Below, piece by piece: positions 28,083 to 36,770 of a stretch of 64,000 nucleotides of DNA. This DNA comes from Blastochloris tepida. GTDB taxonomy: Bacteria; Pseudomonadota; Alphaproteobacteria; Rhizobiales; Xanthobacteraceae. The notes under the pieces were generated by a model. It was not told the DNA's origin. It searched no databases and saw only the letters and a list, made by a program, of their open reading frames with translations. The DNA is taken from contig NZ_AP018907.1 in NCBI RefSeq assembly GCF_003966715.1, forward strand, positions 3,460,001 through 3,524,000, written 5' to 3'. How positions within the stretch are numbered: position 1 is the first letter of the stretch; each line of letters starts with the position of its first letter. A program made the translations under genes and the position numbers.

Positions 28083-30575
28083 ATGCGGATGGCGGAACGA
28101 GGTCGGACCGCGCATGGGTGCCGTCGCCTGCTGTCGGGAGCGGCGGCCGTCGCGGCCGTTTCTCTGTCGGCCGGGGCGCCGGGGATCGCGCGTGCCGACA
28201 CGTTGCGCGAGCAGGCCTCCACTTTGGTGGCCCAGCTCGGCCCGCATCAGATGCTGGCCGCTGCCCTCACCTGCGGCGCGTCGCTGTTCGCCATCCTGTT
28301 GGCGCTGCAGTATGTGCGCCTGCGCCGGCGCACCCGCAAGGAGCGCGCCGCCACCCGCGCCCAGCTCGCCACGCTGCGCGCCGAGACCGACCGCGTCCGC
28401 ACGCTGCTGCAGCTCGACCGTCAGGTCATCGCCGTGTGGGGCGGCGGCGAGGATCCCGAGATTTCCGGCGACATCGAGATCGTCGGCGCCGCCCAGCCGC
28501 TGCGCGTGCTGGCGTTCGGCGCGTGGCTCGCGGCCGAGCAGGCGGGCGCGCTGGAGACCGCGGTCGAGCGGCTGCGCGAGCGCGGCGAGGCCTTCTCCAT
28601 GATCCTCGCCACCCATGCCGGCCGCCACATCGAGGCCGACGGCCGCGCCATCGGCGGCTGCGCCGTGCTGCGCCTGCGCGAGGCCACCGGCGCGCGCGGC
28701 GAGGCGGCGGATCTGGCCGAGCGGCTGCGCCGTGCCGAGCGCGACGCCACCATTCTGCGCAGTCTGGTCGAGAGCCTGCAGGTGCCGATGTGGGTGCGCG
28801 ACGCCGCCGGCCGCCTGACCTGGGCCAACGCCGCCTATGCCGCCGCCGTCGATGCCGGCACGGCGGAGGCGGCGGTCGGGCGCGGCATCGAGCTGCTCGA
28901 CCGCGCCGACCGGCAGGCCGCGGCCCAGGCCTGCGCCAAGCAGGGCCGGTTCGAGAAGCGCCTCGCCGCCATCGTCGCCGGCGAGCGGCGCCAGCTCGAC
29001 GTGGTCGAGATCGTCAACCGCAGCGGCGTGTGCGCCGGCATCGCCCTCGATGCCACCGAGGCCGAGCAGGTGCGCACCGGCCTGCAGCAGACCATCACCG
29101 CCCACCGCCGCATTCTCGACAGCCTCGCCACCGGCGTCGCCATCTTCGATTCGTCGAAGCGGCTGGTGTTCTACAATCCCGCCTATCAGCGCCTGTTCGG
29201 CCTCGACCGCGCCTTCCTCGACGAGCACCCGGCCGATGCCGACGTGCTCGACCGCCTGCGCTCCGAGCGCAAGCTGCCCGAGCAGGCCGACTTCCGCAAA
29301 TGGCGCGACAACTTCCTCACCGCCTACCAGTCGCTGGAGCCGCAGGAGCAGGGCTGGCATCTGCCGGGCGGGCGCATGCTGCGCGTCGTCATCAATCCCA
29401 ATCCCGATGGCGGCCTGACCTATCTGTTCGACGACATCACCGAGCGCATCGATCTGCAGAGCCGCATCAACCAGCTCTCCGGCCTGCATCGCGAGACGCT
29501 CGACAATCTCGCCGAGGCGGTGGCGGTGTTCGGCTCGGACGGCCGGCTCAAGCTGCACAACCCGTCCTTCACCCGGCTGTGGCGGCTGTCGCCGGATTCG
29601 CTGGCGGCGCATCCGCACATCGAGGTCATCGCCGCGTGGTGTCAGGCGATGTGCAACGAGGATGTCTGGCCGGTGCTGCGCGCCACGGTCACCGCCATCG
29701 GCGGCCGCCACGAGCCGGTGGCGCGCCGCATCGAGCGCGCCGACGGCAGCGTGCTCGACGCCACCGCCGCCAAGCTGCCGGACGGCTCGACCCTGGTGAC
29801 GTTCCGCGACGTGACCGACTCTGTGTCGGTCGAACGCGTGCTGACCGAGAAGAACGAGGCGCTGGAGCAGGCCGACGCGCTGAAGACGCGCTTCATCCAC
29901 CACGTCTCCTACGAGCTGCGCACGCCGCTCACCAACATCATCGGCTTCGCCCAGTTGCTCGGCGATCCGGCGATCGGGCCGCTCAACGCCAAGCAGCACG
30001 ATTATGTCGGCCACATCACCGGCTCGAGCGCGGCGCTGCTCGCCATCATCGATGACATTCTCGATCTCGCCACCATCGATGCCGGGGCGATGAATTTCGA
30101 GCCGTCCGAGATCGACATCCGCGAGACCATGCGGGCGGCGAGCGATGGCGTGCAGGACCGCATCGCCGAGAAGGGCCTCAAGCTGGTGCTCGACGTGCCC
30201 CCCGGTGCCGGCACCATGCAGGCGGACGGCAAGCGCCTGCGGCAGGTGCTCTACAATCTCCTGTCCAACGCCGTGGGCTTCTCGCCGCCCGGCGGCACCG
30301 TCACGCTGTCGGTGCGCGTCGAGGCCGATGCCGTCGAGTTCCGCGTCGCCGACAAGGGGCCGGGCATTCCCGACGAGCTGAAGGACAAGGTGTTCGAGCG
30401 GTTCGAGTCGTTCGCCAATGGCGACAGCCAGCATCGCGGCGCCGGGCTCGGCCTGTCGATCGTGCGCTCGCTGGTGGCGCTGCACGGCGGCGAGGTCCGC
30501 ATCGAAAGCGCGCCGGGGCGCGGCACCGCGGTGGCGGTGCGCTTCCCGGTCAAGCCCGTGACCGCCCCGGAATAG
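28083..30575 (+). CDS. divL: DivL-type PAS sensor (tyrosine kinase homologue)
   Basis: This 830-residue protein resembles DivL, the cell-cycle regulator that couples DivK to the CckA kinase in alphaproteobacteria. It has a signal-like N-terminus, a membrane helix (MLAAALTCGASLFAILLAL), several PAS-type regions between about 220 and 570, a HisKA-like domain and an intact HATPase (NLLSNAVGF, DKGPGIP, GAGLGLSIV). In the H box, where kinases read SHELRTP, this reads SYELRTP: Tyr610 replaces His, the DivL hallmark. GAGG precedes both ATG 28083 and ATG 28089. The adjacent tsaE-amgK and murU genes match the gene order of relatives. Confidence 0.92.
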   Translation: MRMAERGRTAHGCRRLLSGAAAVAAVSLSAGAPGIARADTLREQASTLVAQLGPHQMLAAALTCGASLFAILLALQYVRLRRRTRKERAATRAQLATLRAETDRVRTLLQLDRQVIAVWGGGEDPEISGDIEIVGAAQPLRVLAFGAWLAAEQAGALETAVERLRERGEAFSMILATHAGRHIEADGRAIGGCAVLRLREATGARGEAADLAERLRRAERDATILRSLVESLQVPMWVRDAAGRLTWANAAYAAAVDAGTAEAAVGRGIELLDRADRQAAAQACAKQGRFEKRLAAIVAGERRQLDVVEIVNRSGVCAGIALDATEAEQVRTGLQQTITAHRRILDSLATGVAIFDSSKRLVFYNPAYQRLFGLDRAFLDEHPADADVLDRLRSERKLPEQADFRKWRDNFLTAYQSLEPQEQGWHLPGGRMLRVVINPNPDGGLTYLFDDITERIDLQSRINQLSGLHRETLDNLAEAVAVFGSDGRLKLHNPSFTRLWRLSPDSLAAHPHIEVIAAWCQAMCNEDVWPVLRATVTAIGGRHEPVARRIERADGSVLDATAAKLPDGSTLVTFRDVTDSVSVERVLTEKNEALEQADALKTRFIHHVSYELRTPLTNIIGFAQLLGDPAIGPLNAKQHDYVGHITGSSAALLAIIDDILDLATIDAGAMNFEPSEIDIRETMRAASDGVQDRIAEKGLKLVLDVPPGAGTMQADGKRLRQVLYNLLSNAVGFSPPGGTVTLSVRVEADAVEFRVADKGPGIPDELKDKVFERFESFANGDSQHRGAGLGLSIVRSLVALHGGEVRIESAPGRGTAVAVRFPVKPVTAPE

Positions 30576-30582
30576 GTGGCAA

Positions 30583-32247
30583 ATGACCGACGTGCCCGCC
30601 GGGTCCGCCTGGGATGTGGAATTGCCCGACGAGCGCGCGACGCTCCGGCTGGCGCGCGATCTGGCGGCGGCGCTGCGGCCCGGCGATCTCGTCACGCTGG
30701 CCGGCGATCTCGGCGCCGGCAAGTCGACGCTGGCGCGCGCGGTGATCCGCACGCTCGCCGGCGACGAGACGCTGGAGGTGCCGAGCCCGACCTACACGCT
30801 GATGCAGATCTACGATCACCTGCCGGTGCCGGTGGTGCATGCCGATCTCTACCGCGTGCGCAGCGCCGACGAGCTGGAGGAGATCGGCTTCGAGGAGGCG
30901 GCGGAAGGCGCCGCCGTGCTGGTCGAATGGCCGGAGCGCGCGGCCTCCGTGCTCGCCGCCGACCGGCTGGAGATCGTGATGGCGCTGGCGCCGAGCCGCG
31001 GCCCCGATGCGCGCCATGCCCGCCTCGTCGGCCACGGGGCGTTCGCGGCCCGGCTGAAGCGCATGCGCGAGATCCGGGTCTTTCTTCATGGTGCGGGCTG
31101 GGGCGATGCGGTGCGCCGGCCGCTTGCCGGCGACGCATCGAGCCGGCGCTACGAGCGGCTGAGCGAGCCCGGCCGCCACGCCGTGCTGATGGATGCGCCC
31201 GCCCGGCCGGACGGGCCGCCGGTGCGGGGCGGCCTGCCCTACAGCCGCGTCGCCCATCTCGCCGAGACCGTGACGCCGTTCGTCGCCATGGCGCGCGCTC
31301 TGCGCGAGCGCGGCCTGTCGGCGCCCGACATCCTGGCCGCCGACCTAACGAAGGGCCTGCTCATCGTCGAGGATCTGGGCGACGGGCGGGTGGTGGAGGG
31401 CGCGCCGCCGCAGCCGATCGTCGCGCGCTATCGCGCCGCCATCGAGCTGCTCGCGGCGCTGCACGCCACGCCGCTGCCGCCGCGCGTGCCGGTGGCCGTG
31501 CGCCTCGACCACGTCCTGCCGCGCTACGATTTCGACGCCTTCCTGATCGAGGTCGAGCTGCTGATCGACTGGTACCTGCCGTTTCGCGCCGTCGCGCTGG
31601 AGCCGGGGGAGCGCGAAGCGTTCACGGCGCTGTGGCGCGATGCGCTCGGCGCGGTGATCGGCGCCGCGGACGACGAATCGACGAATGACGAGGCGGCGAA
31701 GAGCGACTCGGCGAAACCCGACACGACGAAGTCAGGCATGACGAAGCCGGGAATGACGAAGTCCGAGATGACTTGGGTGCTGCGCGATTTCCACTCGCCC
31801 AATCTGATCTGGCTGGAGGGCCGCGAGGGTCTGGCGCGGGTCGGCGTCATCGATTTCCAGGATGCGGTGATCGGCCCCGCCGCCTACGACGTCGCCTCGC
31901 TCGCCCAGGATGCCCGCGTCGATGTCGCCGAGGATGTCGAGCTTGCGCTGCTCGGCCATTACGTCGCGCTGCGCCGCCGCGGCGATTCCGCCTTCGACGC
32001 GAAGCGCTTCGCCCGCGACTATGCGGTGCTGGGCGCGCAGCGCGCCACCAAGATTCTCGGCATCTTCGCCCGCCTCGCCAAGCGCGACGGCAAGCCGCTC
32101 TATCTCGCCCATATGCCGCGGGTGGCGCGCTATCTCGGGCGCTGCCTCGCCCATCCGGATCTGGCGCCGCTCAAGGCGTGGTACGCCGCGCATGTTCCGC
32201 TCGACGATCTGCCGCTCGACGGTCTCCCCGGCGGTGCGGCGCGATGA
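30583..32247 (+). CDS. tsaE-amgK: Fusion of TsaE (tRNA t6A ATPase) and AmgK (amino-sugar kinase)
   Basis: Residues 1 to about 150 are TsaE, the ATPase that activates the TsaB/TsaD complex for t6A tRNA modification, with Walker A GDLGAGKST (Lys47) and SPTYTLMQIY. From about 165 the protein is an aminoglycoside-phosphotransferase-fold kinase like AmgK, which phosphorylates MurNAc/GlcNAc at the anomeric position. It has LRDFHSPNLIW (near 402) and VIDFQDA (near 423). Between them, residues 367-396 are six pentads (TNDEA to TKSEM) from perfect-period 15-bp repeats, an insertion in the kinase domain. The start is seven bases after the divL stop codon. This fusion is known from other Rhizobiales. 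Confidence 0.93.
   Translation: MTDVPAGSAWDVELPDERATLRLARDLAAALRPGDLVTLAGDLGAGKSTLARAVIRTLAGDETLEVPSPTYTLMQIYDHLPVPVVHADLYRVRSADELEEIGFEEAAEGAAVLVEWPERAASVLAADRLEIVMALAPSRGPDARHARLVGHGAFAARLKRMREIRVFLHGAGWGDAVRRPLAGDASSRRYERLSEPGRHAVLMDAPARPDGPPVRGGLPYSRVAHLAETVTPFVAMARALRERGLSAPDILAADLTKGLLIVEDLGDGRVVEGAPPQPIVARYRAAIELLAALHATPLPPRVPVAVRLDHVLPRYDFDAFLIEVELLIDWYLPFRAVALEPGEREAFTALWRDALGAVIGAADDESTNDEAAKSDSAKPDTTKSGMTKPGMTKSEMTWVLRDFHSPNLIWLEGREGLARVGVIDFQDAVIGPAAYDVASLAQDARVDVAEDVELALLGHYVALRRRGDSAFDAKRFARDYAVLGAQRATKILGIFARLAKRDGKPLYLAHMPRVARYLGRCLAHPDLAPLKAWYAAHVPLDDLPLDGLPGGAAR
31681..31770 (+). repeat. Six 15-bp tandem repeats inside the kinase domain
   Basis: Six exact-period units (ACGAAGTCAGGCATG, ACGAAGCCGGGAATG, ACGAAGTCCGAGATG and three more divergent ones) fill 90 bp and encode TNDEA, AKSDS, AKPDT, TKSGM, TKPGM and TKSEM. 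They lie shortly before the catalytic loop of AmgK, so they probably form a surface loop. Confidence 0.85.
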
Positions 32248-32975
32248 CCGTGGCCCTGCCGACATCGGCGATGGTGCTGGCGGCGGGCCTCGGCCTGCGC
32301 ATGCGCCCGCTCACCCTCACCACGCCCAAGCCGCTGATCGAGGTTGCGGGCCGCACTTTGATCGACCACGTGCTCGACCGTCTGGCCGAGGCCGCAATCG
32401 AGCGTGCGGTGGTCAATGTCCATCATCTCGCCGACCGCATGGAAGCGCATCTGAAGGGCCGCCGCCGGCCGCGCATCATCCTGTCGGACGAGCGCGCCGA
32501 GCTGCTCGACTCGGGCGGCGGCGTCGTCAAGGCGCTGCCGCATCTCGGCCAGCGCTTCTTCGTCACCAACGCCGATTCGTTCTGGATCGACGAGGCCGGC
32601 GCCAATCTTCGGGCGCTGGCGGATGCGTTCGATCCCTCGACCACCGACATTCTGATGCTGGTGGTGCCGCGCGAGGCCGCGGTCGGCTTCGATGGCGCGG
32701 GCGACTTCTTCCTGCAGCCGGACGGCCGGCTGGCGCGGCGCGGCAGTGCGCCCACCGCCCCCTTCGTCTATGCCGGCTGCTGCCTGATGGAGGCGCGGCT
32801 GTTCGCCGGGGCGCCTGCCGGGCCGTTCTCGCTCAACCGCATCTTCGATGCGGCGCTGGCGCAGGGCCGCCTGCACGGCCGCGTGCTCGACGGGCTGTGG
32901 CTGCATGTCGGCACGCCGCCGGCCATCGCGCTGGCCGAGGCGGCGATCGCCGGCCGCCGCCGCGCCGCGTCGTGA
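32244..32975 (+). CDS. murU: MurNAc-1-phosphate uridylyltransferase
   Basis: This nucleotidyltransferase makes UDP-MurNAc from the product of AmgK, completing a peptidoglycan recycling route that bypasses MurA. The 243-residue protein has the start motif MVLAAGLGLRMRPLT with TPKPLIEVAG, the metal-binding NADSFW, and the HVGTPPAI near the C-terminus. Its ATG overlaps the stop codon of the preceding gene (ATGA), so the two are translationally coupled, which matches their consecutive reactions. Confidence 0.92.
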   Translation: MTVALPTSAMVLAAGLGLRMRPLTLTTPKPLIEVAGRTLIDHVLDRLAEAAIERAVVNVHHLADRMEAHLKGRRRPRIILSDERAELLDSGGGVVKALPHLGQRFFVTNADSFWIDEAGANLRALADAFDPSTTDILMLVVPREAAVGFDGAGDFFLQPDGRLARRGSAPTAPFVYAGCCLMEARLFAGAPAGPFSLNRIFDAALAQGRLHGRVLDGLWLHVGTPPAIALAEAAIAGRRRAAS

Positions 32976-33032
32976 GCGGGCGCGTCGGTCGGCGACATTG
33001 GCAGCGAAGCCGATCTATCCTAGCATTCCGAC

Positions 33033-33281
33033 ATGTCTGACGGCCTGGACCAAGCTCAAGCAGCCTTCCACGTTTCGGCCATCTGGGACGAGGAGGCCGG
33101 CGTGTTCTTCTCGCAGTCGGATATTCCCGGCCTGCACGGCGAGGCGGAGACGTTCGAGGCGTTCGTGACGCTCGTTCACGCGCTGGCGCCGGAGATGATC
33201 GCCGACAATACGGCGCTCGGCGGCAAGCCGGTGGCGATCCAGATCGTTGCACGCCGCGACGTGGTGCTGAGCGCCGCCTGA
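33033..33281 (+). CDS. HicB-like antitoxin (DUF1902 type)
   Basis: This 82-residue protein has the partial RNase H-like fold of HicB/DUF1902 proteins (AIWDEEAGVFFSQSDIPGLHGEAETFEAFV). It lies two bases upstream of a HicA-like toxin gene. Pairs of this kind are type II toxin-antitoxin modules in which the antitoxin covers the HicA active site. No DNA-binding C-terminal extension is visible, so self-regulation may be weak or rely on another factor. It sits between murU and addB. Confidence 0.8.
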   Translation: MSDGLDQAQAAFHVSAIWDEEAGVFFSQSDIPGLHGEAETFEAFVTLVHALAPEMIADNTALGGKPVAIQIVARRDVVLSAA

Positions 33282-33283
33282 GC

Positions 33284-33478
33284 ATGACCAAGGATTTCTA
33301 TGCAGAACTGGCGCGCCTGCTGCGGGATGCCGGCTGGCAACCCGTGCCGGGTGGCAAGGGATCGCATGAGAAATGGCGCCATAGGGACACCGGCCGCACC
33401 TTGATCGTGCCGCGCACCAAGAGCCGGCACACGGCGAACGAAATCTTGAAGGACGCGGGACTCCCCAAGGCGTTTTGA
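33284..33478 (+). CDS. hicA: HicA-like mRNA interferase toxin
   Basis: The 64-residue protein has the double-stranded-RNA-binding-like HicA fold: LARLLRDAGWQPVPGGKGSHEKW with the catalytic His in GSHEKW, and PRTKSRHTANEILKDAGL. HicA toxins cleave mRNA and tmRNA when free. It starts two bases after the antitoxin stop codon, so the two genes form a tight operon. Confidence 0.85.
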   Translation: MTKDFYAELARLLRDAGWQPVPGGKGSHEKWRHRDTGRTLIVPRTKSRHTANEILKDAGLPKAF

Positions 33479-33636
33479 GCACCGGCCGCCATACCCGCGG
33501 CGTCATCCCGGCAAGCGGCCTCGAGACCCGGAATCGTTCGCAGGGTGGACGGACTCTCGCCGCCCGCCTCCCACCTTGCCAAGTAGGCGGAATCGCCGGA
33601 ATCTCGGCCGGCCGTGAAGCGTCCGGCGCAATCATC

Positions 33637-33690
33637 CGGTTTCCGGCACGCCGTTTCCGCGATCCCGAAGGGATCAACCGGAAACCGCAT
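33637..33690 (-). repeat. Partial MITE-like repeat before addB
   Basis: CGGTTTCCGGCACGCCGTTT is followed by GATCCCGAAGGGATCAACC and GGAAACCGCAT, which is one half of the repeat seen in full at 55926-56048. It lies 24 bp before the addB start. The rest of the gap (33479-33636) contains a degenerate CCGGCAAGCGGC / GACCCGG extragenic repeat and no gene. Confidence 0.65.
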
Positions 33691-33713
33691 CAAAGCGGAG
33701 TTCGACCCCTTCC

Positions 33714-36700
33714 GTGAGCCCGCGCGTCTTCACCATTCCCCCCGGTGCGCCGTTCCTCGCCACCTTCGCCGCGGCGCTGCTGGAGGGCCGGCTGGTGGCG
33801 GACTTTCCCGATGCCGGCGATCCGGCCGCGCTCGCCCGCGCCACGCTCTATCTGCCCACCCGGCGCGCCTGCCGGCTGGCCGAATCGGCGCTGCTGGAGG
33901 CGCGCGGCGGCCGCGCCACGCTGCTGCCGCGGCTGGTGCCGCTCGGCGAGGTCGGCGAGGACGAGATCGATTTCGGCGCGGCCGATGACGGCATCCCCGA
34001 CCTGCCGGATGCGATCGCGCCGCTCGCCCGCCGCCTGCTGCTGGCGCGCCTCGTGACGAAGCTTGCCGTAAGCCCGGAGCTGCGGCTCGACGGCACGGCG
34101 GGGCTCGCGACCGCGCCGGCCGCGGCGCTGGCGCTCGCCGACGAGCTTGCCCGGCTGATCGACCGCATGGCCACCGGCCGCGTGCCGTGGTCGCGGCTCG
34201 ACGGGCTGGTGCCCGAGGAGCTCGACCGCTACTGGCAGATTTCGGTGCGCTTCCTCAAGGCGGTGGCGCAGGATCTGTGGCCGGCGATCCTGGCCGAGCG
34301 CGGCCTGATCGACCCGGCGGCGCGGCGCGACCTCCTGGCGGCGCGCGAAGCCGCGCGGATCGCCGCCGGCGCCCCCGGCCCAGTGATCGTCGCCGGCTCG
34401 ACCGGCTCGATCCCGGCGACCCGCGATCTCATCGCCGCCGTCGCCCGCCATCCTTTGGGCGCGGTGGTGCTGCCGGGCCTCGATACGACCCTCGACGAGG
34501 CCGCCTGGGGCCTGCTCGATCCCGGCGACGACGGCGAGCCGCTGCCGACCCATCCGCAGTTTGGCCTCGCCCAGACGCTTGCCGCCATCGGCATCGGCCG
34601 CGACGCGGTGGAACCCCTCGCCGAGCCCGCTTCGCCCGGCCGCGAGCGGCTGCTGTCGCGGGCGCTGCGCCCGGCCGCCACCACCGAGCAGTGGGCGGTG
34701 CCCGAACCCGGGCTCGACCCGAAAGCCGCCCTCGACAGCGTGATGCTGGCGGTCGCCGCCGAGCCGCAGGAGGAGGCGCTGGCCGCGGCCCTCGCGCTGC
34801 GCGAGGTGCTGGAAACGCCGGGCCGTCACGCCGCGCTGATCACCCCGGACCGGGCGCTGGCGCGCCGCGTCGCCGCCGACCTCACCCGCTGGGGCATCGC
34901 GGTGGACGACTCGGCCGGCGTGCCGCTCGCCGACACCGCCGCCGGCCTGCTCGCCCGCCTCGTCGCCGAGGCGGCGGCGTCCGATCTCGCGCCGGTGCGG
35001 CTGATGGCGCTGCTCAACCAGCCGGCGGTGGCGTTCGGCCTGCCGGCGCCGGCCTTCGCGAAGGAGCGCGAGGCGCTGGAGGTCGCGGTGCTGCGCGGCC
35101 CCCGCCCCGGCGCCGGGGTCAATGGTCTGCGGCTGGCGCTGGCCGAGATGCGCACCTCGCCCGAGGCCCGGCGGCGCAACCTCGCGCCCTGGCTGTTCGA
35201 GCAGGCCGAGGCGCTGGCGGGGCGGCTTGGCGCCGCGCTTGGCGCGTTCCTGGCGCTCGGCGGCGGCGCGGTGCGGCCGCTTCGGGTGCTGGTCGATGCC
35301 CACCGCGCGGCGATCGAAGCCGTCACCGCGGGGCCGGACGGCGCGGCGGGGCTTGTGGGCGACGACGCCGAGGCGCTGGACGAGCTGTTTACGGCGCTTC
35401 TGGAGGCGGCCGACGACGCCGCGCCGATGTCCTTAGCCGACTACGCAGAAGCGGTTCCGGCGCTGATGAGCGGCATTGCCGTGCGCGCGGCGTTCGACGA
35501 GGGCGCGCGGGTGCGCATTCTCGGCCCGCTCGAAGCCCGCATGGTGCCGCTCGACCGGGTGGTGATCGCCGGCCTCGACGAAGGCCGCTGGCCGCCCGAC
35601 ACCTCCAACGATCCCTGGCTCAGCCGGCCGATGCGGCGGGCGCTGGGGCTCGATCTGCCGGAACGGCGCATCGGTCTCGCCGCCCACGATTTCGTTCAGG
35701 CGTTCGGCGCGCCGGAGGTGGTGCTGACGCGGGCCCGCAAGGCCGGCGGCGCGCCCACCGTGCCGGCGCGCTTCCTGCAGCGGCTTGCCGCGGTGTCGGG
35801 CAAGGCGTGGACGGAGGTCGAGGCGCGCGGCGAAACGCTGCTGGCGCTGGCCCGGCTGGTCGATGCCGCGCCGCCCGCGAAGCCGGTCGCCCGGCCGATG
35901 CCGGCGCCGCCGCTGGCGCTGCGGCCGGCCCGGCTGTCGGTGACCGAGATCGAGGATTGGGTGCGCGACCCCTACACCATCTTCGCCCGCCACGTGCTGA
36001 AGCTGCGCCCGCTCGATCCGCTGGAGGCCGATGTCGCCGCCCCCGCCCGCGGCACCATCGTGCACGAGGCGCTGGCAGCCTTCCTGAAAGCCTATCCCGA
36101 CAACCTGCCGCCCGACGCCCTGGCGCGGCTGCTCGCGTTCGGGCGCGATGCGTTCGCCCGCATCGACGGCTTCCCCGAGCTTCGGGCGGTGTGGTGGCCG
36201 CGTTTCGTGCGGGTGGCGCGCTGGCTGGTGGCCGAGGAGATGGCGCGCCGCGCCGAGACGCAGGTGACGAGCCTCGTCGAGATTTCCGGCAGCTATGTGG
36301 TGCCCGGCACGGCGTTCACGCTCACCGGCCGCGCCGACCGCATCGATCTTTCCGCCACCGGCGCGGTGGTGATCGACTACAAGACCGGCCAGCCGCCCTC
36401 GAACCCGCAGGTCGCCTCCGGCCTCGCGCCGCAATTGCCGCTGGAGGCGGCGATGGTGACCGGCGGCGGCTTCGCCGACATCGCCGCCGGCACGCCGGTC
36501 GAGGCGATGATCTATGTGCGGGTGTCGGGCGGCGAGCCGCCGGGTGCCTGGCTGCCGGTCAAGCCGCAGGACGTGGCATTGGCCGATCTCGCGCCGCAGG
36601 CGGTGGCCGGGCTCGCCCGGCTGGTGGCGCGCTTTTGCGATCCCGCCCAGGGCTACGTCGCGCACGTGCGCCCGAAATTCGCCGGCCGCCACGGCGACTA

Positions 36701-36770
36701 CGACCACCTCGCCCGCGTCGCCGAATGGTCGGCGACCGGCGGTGGCGGCACCGAGGAGGGCGAGGCGTGA
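33714..36770 (+). CDS. addB: Double-strand break repair protein AddB
   Basis: AddB is the partner of AddA in the helicase-nuclease that resects double-strand breaks for recombination. The 1018-residue protein is the alphaproteobacterial type. It has an N-terminal inactivated helicase-like region (YLPTRRACRLAESALLEARGG), a central region with VVIAGLDEGRWPPDTSNDPW, and a C-terminal RecB-type nuclease with HEALAAF (about 783) and GRADRIDLSATGAVVIDYKTG (about 868-889). The start is a GTG at 33714, since no ATG is available, with a weak GGAG at some distance. It overlaps the addA start. Confidence 0.92.
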   Translation: MSPRVFTIPPGAPFLATFAAALLEGRLVADFPDAGDPAALARATLYLPTRRACRLAESALLEARGGRATLLPRLVPLGEVGEDEIDFGAADDGIPDLPDAIAPLARRLLLARLVTKLAVSPELRLDGTAGLATAPAAALALADELARLIDRMATGRVPWSRLDGLVPEELDRYWQISVRFLKAVAQDLWPAILAERGLIDPAARRDLLAAREAARIAAGAPGPVIVAGSTGSIPATRDLIAAVARHPLGAVVLPGLDTTLDEAAWGLLDPGDDGEPLPTHPQFGLAQTLAAIGIGRDAVEPLAEPASPGRERLLSRALRPAATTEQWAVPEPGLDPKAALDSVMLAVAAEPQEEALAAALALREVLETPGRHAALITPDRALARRVAADLTRWGIAVDDSAGVPLADTAAGLLARLVAEAAASDLAPVRLMALLNQPAVAFGLPAPAFAKEREALEVAVLRGPRPGAGVNGLRLALAEMRTSPEARRRNLAPWLFEQAEALAGRLGAALGAFLALGGGAVRPLRVLVDAHRAAIEAVTAGPDGAAGLVGDDAEALDELFTALLEAADDAAPMSLADYAEAVPALMSGIAVRAAFDEGARVRILGPLEARMVPLDRVVIAGLDEGRWPPDTSNDPWLSRPMRRALGLDLPERRIGLAAHDFVQAFGAPEVVLTRARKAGGAPTVPARFLQRLAAVSGKAWTEVEARGETLLALARLVDAAPPAKPVARPMPAPPLALRPARLSVTEIEDWVRDPYTIFARHVLKLRPLDPLEADVAAPARGTIVHEALAAFLKAYPDNLPPDALARLLAFGRDAFARIDGFPELRAVWWPRFVRVARWLVAEEMARRAETQVTSLVEISGSYVVPGTAFTLTGRADRIDLSATGAVVIDYKTGQPPSNPQVASGLAPQLPLEAAMVTGGGFADIAAGTPVEAMIYVRVSGGEPPGAWLPVKPQDVALADLAPQAVAGLARLVARFCDPAQGYVAHVRPKFAGRHGDYDHLARVAEWSATGGGGTEEGEA

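Noticed and set aside
34187..36766. Upstream extension of the addA frame through addB
   Set aside because: AddB on the same strand in another frame has all motifs, and AddA homology begins at the GTG overlapping the addB stop codon.
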